Shown here piece after piece: positions 7,904 through 16,173 of a stretch of 64,000 nt of DNA. The notes under the pieces are model-generated. The model was not told the DNA's origin. It searched no databases and worked only from the letters and a program-made list of their open reading frames with translations. The position numbers and the translations under genes are program-made. Source of the stretch: an uncultured Anaerotruncus sp. (GTDB lineage Bacteria; Bacillota; Clostridia; Oscillospirales; Acutalibacteraceae); assembly GCA_900539775.1 (NCBI GenBank), contig UQDL01000007.1, positions 13,474-77,473 of the forward strand, in the 5' to 3' direction. The first letter of the stretch is position 1. Each line of letters begins with the position of its first letter.

Positions 7904-9340
7904 TTATTTATCCGAATTCTTTAAAATATCGGCAACAACTTCACGCTCATCGAAATGAATTGTGCCCGTTGGCAAAATCTGATATGTTTCATGCCCTTTG
8001 CCGGCAAGAAGAATAATATCATCCTTTTTTGCGTTTTCCATTGCCCATTTAATGGCTTCTTTTCTGTTTTCAACAACTTTATAAGGGGTTGAAACACCCT
8101 TCATTCCCTCAAGAATGTCATTTATAATTGCCGCCGGATTTTCAGAGCGGGGATTATCAGATGTTACAACGCAAAAATCTGAAAGCTCTGCAGCAATTTT
8201 TCCCATTTTGGGGCGTTTGGTTTTATCTCTGTCACCGCCGCAGCCGAAAACCGTTACCACCCTGCCCTTTGCTATTTCACGAAGTGAGGTAATAATATTT
8301 TCAAGGCCGTCCGGAGAATGAGCATAGTCTATAATAACGGTGTAATCGGTATTTGTCGGCACAACCTCTATTCTGCCCTTAACGCCCTTTGATTTTTCAA
8401 TGGCACCGAGCACCTCTTCAAACTGAATACCCAAGGTAAGAGCGATGCTTGCCGCACAAAGCGAATTATAAACTGAAAATCTGCCGGGGATAGGGCAATT
8501 AACTCTGCCTATTTTATCGCTTACAAGCTCGTATTCAATACCGGTTGCTTTGAATTTAACATTTTTAGCAACATAATCTGCATCATTGCAGCTTTCCGCA
8601 TAGGTAACAACCTTGCACGGTAAGCCCTCAACGATTTTAAGGCCGTATTTATCATCCTTGTTTGTAACAGCTGTTTTGCATTGCTCAAACAACATTCTTT
8701 TTGCATTAAAATAGTTTTCCCAAGTTTTATGATAATCAAGATGATCCTGAGTTAAATTTGAAAATGCCGCTATTTCAAAAACAAGCCCGTTTACTCTGCC
8801 TTGTGCAAGAGCCTGTGATGAAACTTCCATAACGCAATATTCACACCCTGCTTTAACCATAAGCGAAAAAAGCTTTTGCAGTTCATGAGAATCCGGGGTT
8901 GTATATTTGGCAGGATAAACCTCTTCACAAACCATATTTTGAACAGTGCCTATAAGGCCAACCTTTTTGCCTGCATTTTCAAGAATTTGCTTAACAAGAA
9001 ATGTGGTGGTTGTTTTGCCGTTTGTGCCGGTTACGCCGATAAGCTTAAGTTTCTCTGCGGGATTTTCAAAAAAGTTTGCGCAAAGTTTTGAATAAACATC
9101 CCTTGTGTTTGAAACAATGATTTGATTTTCAATGCCGAGATCATGCTCAACCACAACTGCTACGGCACCGTTTTTTATCATATCTGCCGCAACGGCATGG
9201 CCGTCAAACGTGTTGCCCTTTATGCAAACAAAGAGTGAGCCGGGCTTAACAAGCCTTGAATCCTGAGTAACATCGCAAACTTCAACATCTGCAATCACGG
9301 ATTTTGTGCTTATTCCGTTTAATACTTTTGATAATTTCAT
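7904..9340 (-). CDS. murE: UDP-MurNAc-tripeptide synthetase MurE (meso-diaminopimelate adding)
   Basis: MurE adds the third amino acid to the peptidoglycan stem peptide. The 478-residue product has the N-terminal nucleotide-sugar domain (QDSRLVKPGSLFVCIKG), the ATP loop GVTGTNGKTTT (about residues 102-112) and, in the C-terminal domain, DNPRSENP. The DNPR sequence is the established mark of enzymes that add meso-diaminopimelate and not lysine. This predicts a DAP-type cell wall. GGGGGAAC precedes the ATG. It lies between the SpoVD-like PBP and mraY. Confidence 0.96.
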   Translation of the reverse strand: MKLSKVLNGISTKSVIADVEVCDVTQDSRLVKPGSLFVCIKGNTFDGHAVAADMIKNGAVAVVVEHDLGIENQIIVSNTRDVYSKLCANFFENPAEKLKLIGVTGTNGKTTTTFLVKQILENAGKKVGLIGTVQNMVCEEVYPAKYTTPDSHELQKLFSLMVKAGCEYCVMEVSSQALAQGRVNGLVFEIAAFSNLTQDHLDYHKTWENYFNAKRMLFEQCKTAVTNKDDKYGLKIVEGLPCKVVTYAESCNDADYVAKNVKFKATGIEYELVSDKIGRVNCPIPGRFSVYNSLCAASIALTLGIQFEEVLGAIEKSKGVKGRIEVVPTNTDYTVIIDYAHSPDGLENIITSLREIAKGRVVTVFGCGGDRDKTKRPKMGKIAAELSDFCVVTSDNPRSENPAAIINDILEGMKGVSTPYKVVENRKEAIKWAMENAKKDDIILLAGKGHETYQILPTGTIHFDEREVVADILKNSDK

Positions 9341-9367
9341 TACTGTTCCCCCAATATGTTAAAGCGG

Positions 9368-11581
9368 TTAATCAAGAACTGCTTTTGTTGATTTAAAGCT
9401 TACTATAACAACCGTGCCTGCATCAACCTGTTTGCCCTGTTCCTCGCTTTGTTTATAAGCAACAACGAGCGCATCGGATGAAGCATTGCCCGATATTTCA
9501 ATATTAAGGCCGCTGTTTGCCGCAAGGCTGTTTGCCTGCGCCACCGTGAGCCCTGTGAAATCCGGAACGGTTACCGTTTCCTTTTCGGAGCCGGATGTAT
9601 AAAGCACCATCCGCCCGCCCGTAGGAACCGTATTACCTGCCGCCGGAGACTGATTTGTGACTTTATCACCGCTGCCGACAATTTTGCATTCAAGCCCTGC
9701 TGCTTTGATTGCCGCTTCTGCATCTGATACAGACTTGGCAATAACATTTGGCGCTTTAACAGAAAGAGATTTTTTTTCTTCCTCTGTGTAAGTTGGCTCT
9801 ATACCCAGCACTGCCATGCTTTCTTTAATAACCGTTGCGGCAACGGGTGCGCATATTGCGCCGCCGCCGAGATCGACATTCGGCTCATCGCAAATGATAA
9901 TCATTGCAATTTCAGGATCGTCTGCTGGCGCTATTGCCGCAAACGAAACGATATACTTGTTTTTTTCTCCCTCTTTGGATTCACCAAGCTTTGTTGATGT
10001 GCCCGTTTTTCCTCCAACCTTATAGCCGGCAACATAGGCATTTTTACCTGTTCCGTTATCAACAACAGACTGCATCATTTCACACACTTGCTTTGATGTT
10101 TCCTCGCTTATAACACGGCGCACAACGGTAGGCTCGGTTTTGGAAACCGTGTTTCCGTCCTGATCCTTCATTTCAGACACAACATACGGCTTAACAAGCT
10201 TGCCTCCGTTTGCAATTGCACAAAGCCCCGTGCACACTTGAATGGGCGTTAAGCTGTTTGTTTGGCCAAAAGAAGCCGAGGAAAGCTCTACTATTCCGTA
10301 TTTCTTTTCTTCATAATATTGCGGATCTGCTTCACCGGGAAGATCAATTCCTGTTTTTTTGGTAAAACCGAAGCCGTCAAAATACTTGAAATAATTATGC
10401 ACACCAAGCCTTTGCCCAAGTGTTATAAAGAAGGGGTTGCACGAATTTTCAAGCCCCTGAGTTAAGGTTTGAGTTCCGTGACCCGAATGATTATGGCAAT
10501 TCATTTTGTACTTATCAACATTGATATAGCCGGTGCAGGTATATTTGGTATCCGGAGTTGCGACTCCCTCTTCAAGCACGGCAGATGCCATAAATGTTTT
10601 GAAAACAGAGCCGGGAACATATGTGTCCGACACAGTAAAGTTTCGCCACTGGCGCATAACATATTCGCTTTGTTTTTCTTTCTTTTCCGTTTCGTCCGTT
10701 ATCTTATCAAGCTCATCTGCATATTTTTGATAGGTCAGCTTAAACGGCTCGTTGCAATCATAATCCGGAAGTGAAGCCATTGCAAGCACCGCACCCGTTT
10801 TGCAATTCATAACAACTCCGTAGCAGCCCTTTGCCGAATATTCATCAAGCGTTCTTTTTAGTTCTTTTTCAAGATAATACTGAATTGTGGTGTTTATTGT
10901 TAAAGTAAGAGAATAGCCATCCTGCGGATCAACGGTTGTTTCATAATCGTTTGAAATGGAATTTGATTTAGCATCCTTGGCAGTAATCAATCTTCCGTTT
11001 GTGCCGGTAAGCTGCTCATTGTAATAAGACTCAATACCGTTTCGCCCCGAATCCTCGCCCATAAAGCCGATAACGGAAGAAGCAAGCGAGCCGTAAGGAT
11101 AATATCTTTCTGTTGACTCTTGAAATCCTATAACCTTTGCAAGCTTATTTTCGGAAACAAATTCAGCAATTTTTTCTTTTACTCTGTTTTCTACATTTTT
11201 TTCAACAACTTTATATTGACTTGCCGCATTCGCTTTTTCAAGGAGATCTGCTTTCTTTTCTTCGTCATATTCAAAAACGGAGGCAAGATAATCCACAACC
11301 TTTGTGCGTGTCGTTTCCTGCTTTATGTTTGAAGGATCCAAATAAACCGTCCACACGGTTGCGGACTGTGCAAGCACATTGCCCTCACTGTCATAAATAG
11401 TGCCACGCTTTGCAGGAATTTCCGTGTCTGAAAGCTGCTGGCTTTCTGCTTTGTTTTTATAATCCTCGCCCTTAATGAGCTGAATATAAAAAAGGCGACC
11501 CGCATCTGCCGTAAAAAGAAAAGCCAATATGAGACCGATTATCATTATTCTGCCCACAAAGCCTTTTTTAAATATCGACAT
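9368..11581 (-). CDS. SpoVD/FtsI-like class B penicillin-binding protein with two PASTA domains
   Basis: A transpeptidase that cross-links peptidoglycan during septation or spore cortex formation. The 737-residue chain has one N-terminal membrane anchor (about 10-30), a PBP dimerisation domain, and a transpeptidase domain with SVFK (Ser325 nucleophile, Lys328), SCN (about 386) and KTGTS (about 530). Two PASTA domains (about 600-660 and 667-735) close the protein. It occupies the ftsI position after ftsL, where many clostridia have pbpB and spoVD in tandem; here only one is present, so it may serve both division and sporulation. AGGGG precedes the ATG. Confidence 0.94.
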   Translation of the reverse strand: MSIFKKGFVGRIMIIGLILAFLFTADAGRLFYIQLIKGEDYKNKAESQQLSDTEIPAKRGTIYDSEGNVLAQSATVWTVYLDPSNIKQETTRTKVVDYLASVFEYDEEKKADLLEKANAASQYKVVEKNVENRVKEKIAEFVSENKLAKVIGFQESTERYYPYGSLASSVIGFMGEDSGRNGIESYYNEQLTGTNGRLITAKDAKSNSISNDYETTVDPQDGYSLTLTINTTIQYYLEKELKRTLDEYSAKGCYGVVMNCKTGAVLAMASLPDYDCNEPFKLTYQKYADELDKITDETEKKEKQSEYVMRQWRNFTVSDTYVPGSVFKTFMASAVLEEGVATPDTKYTCTGYINVDKYKMNCHNHSGHGTQTLTQGLENSCNPFFITLGQRLGVHNYFKYFDGFGFTKKTGIDLPGEADPQYYEEKKYGIVELSSASFGQTNSLTPIQVCTGLCAIANGGKLVKPYVVSEMKDQDGNTVSKTEPTVVRRVISEETSKQVCEMMQSVVDNGTGKNAYVAGYKVGGKTGTSTKLGESKEGEKNKYIVSFAAIAPADDPEIAMIIICDEPNVDLGGGAICAPVAATVIKESMAVLGIEPTYTEEEKKSLSVKAPNVIAKSVSDAEAAIKAAGLECKIVGSGDKVTNQSPAAGNTVPTGGRMVLYTSGSEKETVTVPDFTGLTVAQANSLAANSGLNIEISGNASSDALVVAYKQSEEQGKQVDAGTVVIVSFKSTKAVLD

Positions 11582-11611
11582 TTCGTTTCGCCCCTTTATT
11601 ATTTCTAATAT

Positions 11612-11633
11612 ATAAAATCTTATAAGATTTTAT
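11612..11633. repeat. 22-bp perfect palindrome between ftsL and the PBP gene
   Basis: The sequence ATAAAATCTTA is followed at once by its exact reverse complement. It lies in the 116-base gap before the PBP gene. On the minus strand a second hairpin (GAGAGTCGG/CCGGCTCTC, 11647-11670) comes just before it. No T-run follows either hairpin, so they look like RNA-processing or protein-binding sites and not terminators. Confidence 0.6.
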
Positions 11634-11697
11634 TAAATATTTTATGAGAGCCGGATAAACCGACTCTCAATATAATACTTATTTTCTTGATACAATA

Positions 11698-12204
11698 TTA
11701 CTCGGCGTCTGCATTTTGGGAGCTTTGCACCGCAGAATATTCCGCCGAATCAATATATTTGATATTATTGCTCTGCACACGGGTCATGCCGAGCTTTTCA
11801 ACGGCATAACTGTCTATTTGAGACACGGAAACAAGAGCCTCCAATTCTGCGTTGAGACTTACATTTTCGCTTTGCGCTGCCGATATTTCTTTTTTTATGC
11901 CCGAAATGCTCTTTGTGAGTTCATTTTTCTGAACATATGTGAAAAGCACGCCGAAAAGCATTACCGATGCAAGCAATGTTACGGCGCAAATTTTAATTGC
12001 GCTCAAAAGCGAGTGCTTTTCGTCTGCCTTAACCTCTTCCCTGCTCTTCAATTTTGTGTTTGGGCTTAAAGTAAGCTTGCGCTTTCTTTCTTTGCCCCTG
12101 TGAACATCGGGTGCTGCGGAGGAACGGGTTTGATTAAACGCATCAACTGCATATGCAGCATCATAGCTGTATGAATATCTTCTGAAATCATTTGTATTTA
12201 CCAT
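11698..12204 (-). CDS. ftsL: FtsL-like divisome protein
   Basis: FtsL forms a membrane complex with FtsQ and FtsB/DivIC and activates the septal synthase. The 168-residue protein has a long charged cytoplasmic part, one membrane segment near residues 88-107 (IKICAVTLLASVMLFGVLFTYV) and a periplasm-side coiled coil (SISGIKKEISAAQSENVSLNAELEAL pattern), followed by YAVEKLGM. This order, small size and the place between rsmH and the PBP gene define it; sequence conservation is weak in the family. GGAGG stands eight bases before the ATG. Confidence 0.85.
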   Translation of the reverse strand: MVNTNDFRRYSYSYDAAYAVDAFNQTRSSAAPDVHRGKERKRKLTLSPNTKLKSREEVKADEKHSLLSAIKICAVTLLASVMLFGVLFTYVQKNELTKSISGIKKEISAAQSENVSLNAELEALVSVSQIDSYAVEKLGMTRVQSNNIKYIDSAEYSAVQSSQNADAE

Positions 12205-12250
12205 ATTGTACTTCCTCCTTTTTAAATTCTTTTATAACGGATTTATCCGC

Positions 12251-13165
12251 TTAATATTTTTTAAATGCTCTCAACCTTGAAGACCTTGCACGGGGATTTT
12301 CCTCAAGCTCTGCGGCAGACGGTGATTTTGATTTGAACGGCAGCTCGCCTTTAGGCTTATTGCCGCAAATGCACACCGGAAATTCTTTAGGGCAGGTGCA
12401 GCCTTTAGTCCATTCTGCAAATTTTTCTTTCACAATTCTGTCTTCAAGCGAATGGAACGTTATAACGGCAATAATGCCGCCTGGATTTAGGCAGTCAAAC
12501 GCATCATCCAAAGCTGTTTTAAGCTTTTCAAGCTCACCGTTTACCTCTATTCTGATTGCCTGAAATGTTTTTCTTGCCGGATGGCCCTTGCGAAGCTCTT
12601 TTGCCGGCATTGATTCTTTTATAATATCAACAAGCTGAAAAGTGGTTTCTATAGGCGCTTTTTCCCTTGCCGCAACTATATTTGCGGCTATGCTGCGGCT
12701 GAATTTTTCCTCACCATAGCGATATATGATTTCCGCAAGCTCTTGCTGAGAATAATTATTTACAACATCTCTTGCCGAAAGCCCCTCTTTTGACATTCTC
12801 ATATCAAGCGGAGCATCTTGATGAAATGAAAAGCCTCTTTCGCCGTTATCAAGCTGAAACGAGCTTACGCCGAGATCAAGCAAGAAACCGTCAAGCCCGT
12901 CAATATTTAAATTTTTTAATATACTTTTTATGTTGGCGAAATTATCATGAACAATAGTTACATTATCAAACTGTGCCAGCCGCTCACCGAGCACTTTAAC
13001 GGCATCGGGATCACGATCTATTGCAATAAGCCTTTTTGCTTGTTTTGCAATTTCACGGGAATGGCCGCCGCCGCCTGCGGTGCCGTCTGCGATTATTTTA
13101 TTTTCATTTAGCTCAAGTGCGGCAATTGCCTCATCAAAGAGCACGCTTTTATGAACAAATTCCAT
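12251..13165 (-). CDS. rsmH: 16S rRNA m4C1402 methyltransferase RsmH (MraW)
   Basis: RsmH methylates N4 of C1402 in 16S rRNA with S-adenosylmethionine. The 304-residue product starts HKSVLFDEAI, has the SAM loop DGTAGGGGHS, the LLDLGVSSFQLD and RGFSF motifs, and HPARKTFQAIRIEVN near the middle, all family hallmarks, and ends RSSRLRAFKK. The stop of mraZ lies six bases upstream, and the last mraZ codons (GAGGAG) serve as its ribosome-binding site. Second gene of the division cluster, as in most bacteria. Confidence 0.98.
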   Translation of the reverse strand: MEFVHKSVLFDEAIAALELNENKIIADGTAGGGGHSREIAKQAKRLIAIDRDPDAVKVLGERLAQFDNVTIVHDNFANIKSILKNLNIDGLDGFLLDLGVSSFQLDNGERGFSFHQDAPLDMRMSKEGLSARDVVNNYSQQELAEIIYRYGEEKFSRSIAANIVAAREKAPIETTFQLVDIIKESMPAKELRKGHPARKTFQAIRIEVNGELEKLKTALDDAFDCLNPGGIIAVITFHSLEDRIVKEKFAEWTKGCTCPKEFPVCICGNKPKGELPFKSKSPSAAELEENPRARSSRLRAFKKY

Positions 13166-13171
13166 TACAGC

Positions 13172-13651
13172 TTACTCCTCGCTTACAGGTTCTTCCGAGC
13201 TGCCGCATGATTCGTTAACCTTATCCATAAGATCATATATACCCAAAGACGAATCAAAGGTTTCATTCATCTTTGCAAATTCGCTCGGTTCCCAAATTTC
13301 TATGGTTTCGCCGTTGCCCTCATAAACTATATCGCATTCGTTTTCAAGAAGTGCCAATTTTTTAAGGCGCTGATTCAAAGTGAACCTTCCCTGAGCATCA
13401 AGTGAACATTCTTCTGCATTGCGAAGAAAATCCTTTGAAGTTGCATACTTTTGATTTTCTGTGCCGCGCTGCATCTGGCGATATGTTTTTTCAAATTCAT
13501 CAACAGGATAAAGAGTTATGCACTTACAACCCTTAACGGTTATTGCAACCATGTAAAAATCTCTGCCGAGTCTTTCACGCCATTTAACGGGAACGGACAG
13601 CCTGCCCTTGCCGTCAAGCTTATAATTTTCATAAGTGCCTACAAACAACAA
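13172..13651 (-). CDS. mraZ: Transcriptional regulator MraZ
   Basis: MraZ forms a ring with two AbrB-like swapped-hairpin repeats and regulates its own division and cell wall cluster. The 159-residue product has the first repeat beginning FVGTYENYKLDGKGRLSVPVKWRE and the second containing CSLDAQGRFTLNQRL, each with the DxKGR/DxQGR motif. The C-terminal tail is about 15 residues longer than in typical MraZ. The start codon is TTG, since GGAGGG is seven bases upstream and no ATG lies near. It is the first gene after a near-consensus promoter. Confidence 0.96.
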   Translation of the reverse strand: MLFVGTYENYKLDGKGRLSVPVKWRERLGRDFYMVAITVKGCKCITLYPVDEFEKTYRQMQRGTENQKYATSKDFLRNAEECSLDAQGRFTLNQRLKKLALLENECDIVYEGNGETIEIWEPSEFAKMNETFDSSLGIYDLMDKVNESCGSSEEPVSEE

Positions 13652-13738
13652 CGCCGTTCCCTCCTTTAAAAAGCATTTTCATTTTGGATTTCAATGAATT
13701 TCGTGGGAATTTAATGGAATTACTCCCTCACACGAATA

Positions 13739-13767
13739 ATTATAATAATGAATGCAGCTAATGTCAA
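13739..13767 (-). promoter_or_regulatory. Promoter of the mraZ division/cell wall operon
   Basis: On the minus strand a consensus TTGACA, a 17-base spacer and a consensus TATAAT lie about 90 bases upstream of mraZ. The leader between them holds the sequences GGGAG and TTCCCAC, which might contain MraZ half sites (GGGA-type), but I could not define a clear direct-repeat array. Confidence 0.9.
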
Positions 13768-13813
13768 GGAAAAATTACACACATTTACATTTGTAACAGA
13801 ATTGTAATAAGTG

Positions 13814-13842
13814 TTGTTTTAGCAACAGTTTTATGGTATACT
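13814..13842 (+). promoter_or_regulatory. Promoter of the first GPH transporter gene
   Basis: TTGTTT, 17 bases, TATACT. The leader that follows (13843-13959) is GC-richer than the surroundings and holds a CCGCAG/CTGCGG inverted repeat. Confidence 0.65.
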
Positions 13843-13959
13843 TAGTTCAAATTACTGTCGATAATCGGCACATTGGTGCAAAACGATTTTCGGCGAAAGG
13901 CGCTCCGCAGGCTGCGGCGGGCAAGGCGCATAATACAAGCAGCCGAAAGGGTAAAAAAT

Positions 13960-15360
13960 ATGTCGGACTACAAAACCACATGGAGGGAGAAAATCGGCTA
14001 CGGCGTCGGCGCCATTGGCCTTGATCTCTCTTACGGATTATTCTATTCTTATTTATCCTATTATCTTTCAAGCGTGCTCGGCCTTAAAGAAGCATTTTTG
14101 CTTATTTTGACCCCGCTTGCAAGAATTTGGGATGGCGTTAACGACCCGATTATGGGCACGATTGTTGACAGTACTAAAACGAAAATGGGCAAATACAGGC
14201 CGTGGATAATCATAGGCGCAGCTTCAAACGCCATTGTGCTTTCGCTTTTATTTACATCCTTTGGCATGCAGGGAACAAAGCTTTATATTTATATTGCCGT
14301 TATGTATATCCTTTGGGGAATGACAAACACAATGGCAGATATTCCGTATTGGTCTATGGTTCCGAGCTTTACAAATGATCCTAAAGACAGAAATATGATT
14401 GCAACTGTTGCAAGAACATTCAGCGGCTTTGGCCAAGGTGTTATAACAGTGCTCACTCCGATAGTGCTTCCCTTGCTTGCATCCAACATGGATAAAGTTA
14501 CCGAAAAAGGATACAGCGCAAGCGGATTTTCACGCTGGGCAATTATCTGCGGCATTTTGCTTATAGCCTTTGCCTTTATTTGCGTTATTTCAACAAAAGA
14601 GCGCAATGTTGTTTACAACAAAGAAAAATTCAGCTTTAAGAAGATGTTTAAAGTTATAGGCTCAAACGATCAATTGCTTGTGTTTATGCTTTTTGCAATG
14701 ATTTCAAATGCAGGTTGGTATCTCACAAGCGGCACTGCAGTTTATTACTTTACGGATGTACTCGGCGAGCCTACCGCTCAGAGTCTGTTTTCCGTTATAG
14801 GAGCTGTCGGCTCTGTTCTTGGCTTACTTGTTATTCCCGTGTTAAGCAAGAAATTTTCAAACAGAACAATTTACCAAATTTCGCTTATTATGGCAATCGT
14901 GGGCTATGTGCTGATGTTTATTTTCGGACCCATTCTTAAAATAACGATTTTGCTTGATATCTGCTATATCATCGCAAGCATCGGAATCGGCTCTATGTTT
15001 GTTGCACAAACAATTTTCCTTGCAGACATTGTTGACTACGGCGAATACAAAAACGGAACAAGATATGAAAGCATCACTTTCTCAATGAAGGGATTTTTGC
15101 AAAAAATGGCATACACCATTCAAACAATCTTCCTTTTTGGCGGCCTTGGAATTATGGGCTACAATCAGCAAATTTCCGCAGGCGTTATCAATGAAGCCAC
15201 AAAGAAAGTGATTGGTATTCTTTGCTTTGGCGTTCCGCCCGTTTTGCTTATTATTTCGCTTATCGTTTTCAGCGCCAAGTTCAATATTCACAGTGATTTG
15301 AAGCAACAAATTCACGATCACATTTCCAGCAAGCGTGCTTCGGAGCAGGCTGAAAACTAA
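13960..15360 (+). CDS. Glycoside-pentoside-hexuronide (GPH) family sugar:cation symporter
   Basis: An MFS-type secondary transporter of the GPH:cation symporter family, about 466 residues with 12 predicted membrane segments. Family marks are the early GYGVGAIGLDLSYGLFYSYLSYYLS segment, the RIWDGVNDPIMGTIVDSTKTKMGKYRPW loop after TM2, and IVDYGEYKNGTRYESI near the C-terminal side. These proteins import disaccharides, oligosaccharides or glucuronides with Na+ or H+. The substrate cannot be read from sequence. No glycosidase sits next to it. The start ATG at 13960 is preferred over upstream frames, which encode an Arg-rich tract unlike the family. Confidence 0.9.
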   Translation: MSDYKTTWREKIGYGVGAIGLDLSYGLFYSYLSYYLSSVLGLKEAFLLILTPLARIWDGVNDPIMGTIVDSTKTKMGKYRPWIIIGAASNAIVLSLLFTSFGMQGTKLYIYIAVMYILWGMTNTMADIPYWSMVPSFTNDPKDRNMIATVARTFSGFGQGVITVLTPIVLPLLASNMDKVTEKGYSASGFSRWAIICGILLIAFAFICVISTKERNVVYNKEKFSFKKMFKVIGSNDQLLVFMLFAMISNAGWYLTSGTAVYYFTDVLGEPTAQSLFSVIGAVGSVLGLLVIPVLSKKFSNRTIYQISLIMAIVGYVLMFIFGPILKITILLDICYIIASIGIGSMFVAQTIFLADIVDYGEYKNGTRYESITFSMKGFLQKMAYTIQTIFLFGGLGIMGYNQQISAGVINEATKKVIGILCFGVPPVLLIISLIVFSAKFNIHSDLKQQIHDHISSKRASEQAEN

Positions 15361-15380
15361 ATCACAACAAAAACAGCACA

Positions 15381-15413
15381 AAAAAACCGCTTCATAAAAA
15401 TGAAGCGGTTTTA
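15381..15413. terminator. Bidirectional terminator between the GPH transporter and radical SAM genes
   Basis: AAAACCGCTTCAT pairs with ATGAAGCGGTTTT around a short loop, with T-rich DNA on both sides. It serves the plus-strand transporter and the minus-strand radical SAM gene, which converge here. Confidence 0.88.
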
Positions 15414-15426
15414 TTTATTTATAAAA

Positions 15427-16038
15427 TCATTTTCCTCTTTCAAACGAGCGCACTCTGAAGTGAGCACCGCAGGCATTGCATATTTGCCGTGATTTTTCAA
15501 TATCTTCTTTGGGAATAACATCAACAACCGTCATCCAAACCTCTGCGCCGAGAGCAACGCATTCCTTGGTGAATTTAAGCATGGCATCAAAAGCCCTGCC
15601 GGGGAAAATATTTCTTGTTATTTTATCGTATTTATCGGAATCCGTATCATTAAGCGAAACGGAAACAATATCAATAACAGAGCAAATTTCCGCAGCGGTA
15701 GGCCTGTTATTTATCAAATCTGAAAGGCCGTTTGTATTTAATCTGAGCCTGATATCGGGATACAGCGATTTTAGATATTCGGCTGTTTCAATAAGCAAAT
15801 CAAATGCGTTGGTTGGCTCACCGTAACCGCAAAAAACCGCTTCCTTAACAGATGAAAAATCATAACCGTCTATCGCAGCCTTAACATCGGCAAAAGTGGG
15901 CTCTTTATCAAACCAAAGGCGTTTTGCCTCGCCAACGGCATCCTGCTTTGATCTTATGCAAAATGCACAATTGCAGGGACATTTATTTGTTAGATTAAAA
16001 TAAACATTTCCGTCCCAAGTATAAATAATATCTGCCAT
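15427..16038 (-). CDS. TatD-linked radical SAM family protein
   Basis: A short (203-residue) radical SAM protein. The cluster motif is CPCNCAFC, which satisfies C-x3-C-x2-C, preceded by DGNVYFNLTNK. The GYGEPT motif and LRLNTNGL follow in the usual order. It resembles the small radical SAM family often found beside or fused to the TatD nuclease in Firmicutes (TIGR04038-like); no tatD is present here. Substrate unknown. It is divergent from the MocR regulator gene across 135 bases. Confidence 0.8.
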   Translation of the reverse strand: MADIIYTWDGNVYFNLTNKCPCNCAFCIRSKQDAVGEAKRLWFDKEPTFADVKAAIDGYDFSSVKEAVFCGYGEPTNAFDLLIETAEYLKSLYPDIRLRLNTNGLSDLINNRPTAAEICSVIDIVSVSLNDTDSDKYDKITRNIFPGRAFDAMLKFTKECVALGAEVWMTVVDVIPKEDIEKSRQICNACGAHFRVRSFERGK

Positions 16039-16092
16039 AAAGTTTCACAACCTTTCAAAAAAAGCACAAACGGCACTTTGCCGAATTAAGGC

Positions 16093-16121
16093 TTGTATAT
16101 CCTATCAAATAATTATATAAT
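16093..16121 (+). promoter_or_regulatory. Promoter of the MocR-type regulator
   Basis: TTGTAT, a 17-base spacer and TATAAT, 52 bases before the ATG. Confidence 0.7.
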
Positions 16122-16173
16122 AAAATCGGCATTTATTACAGACACAGTTTTCTTGATTTTTTAGGGTACAGAT

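Noticed and set aside
13843..13959. N-terminal extension of the first GPH transporter
   Set aside because: The open frame upstream of 13960 encodes an Arg-rich stretch unlike any GPH protein and overlaps the leader.
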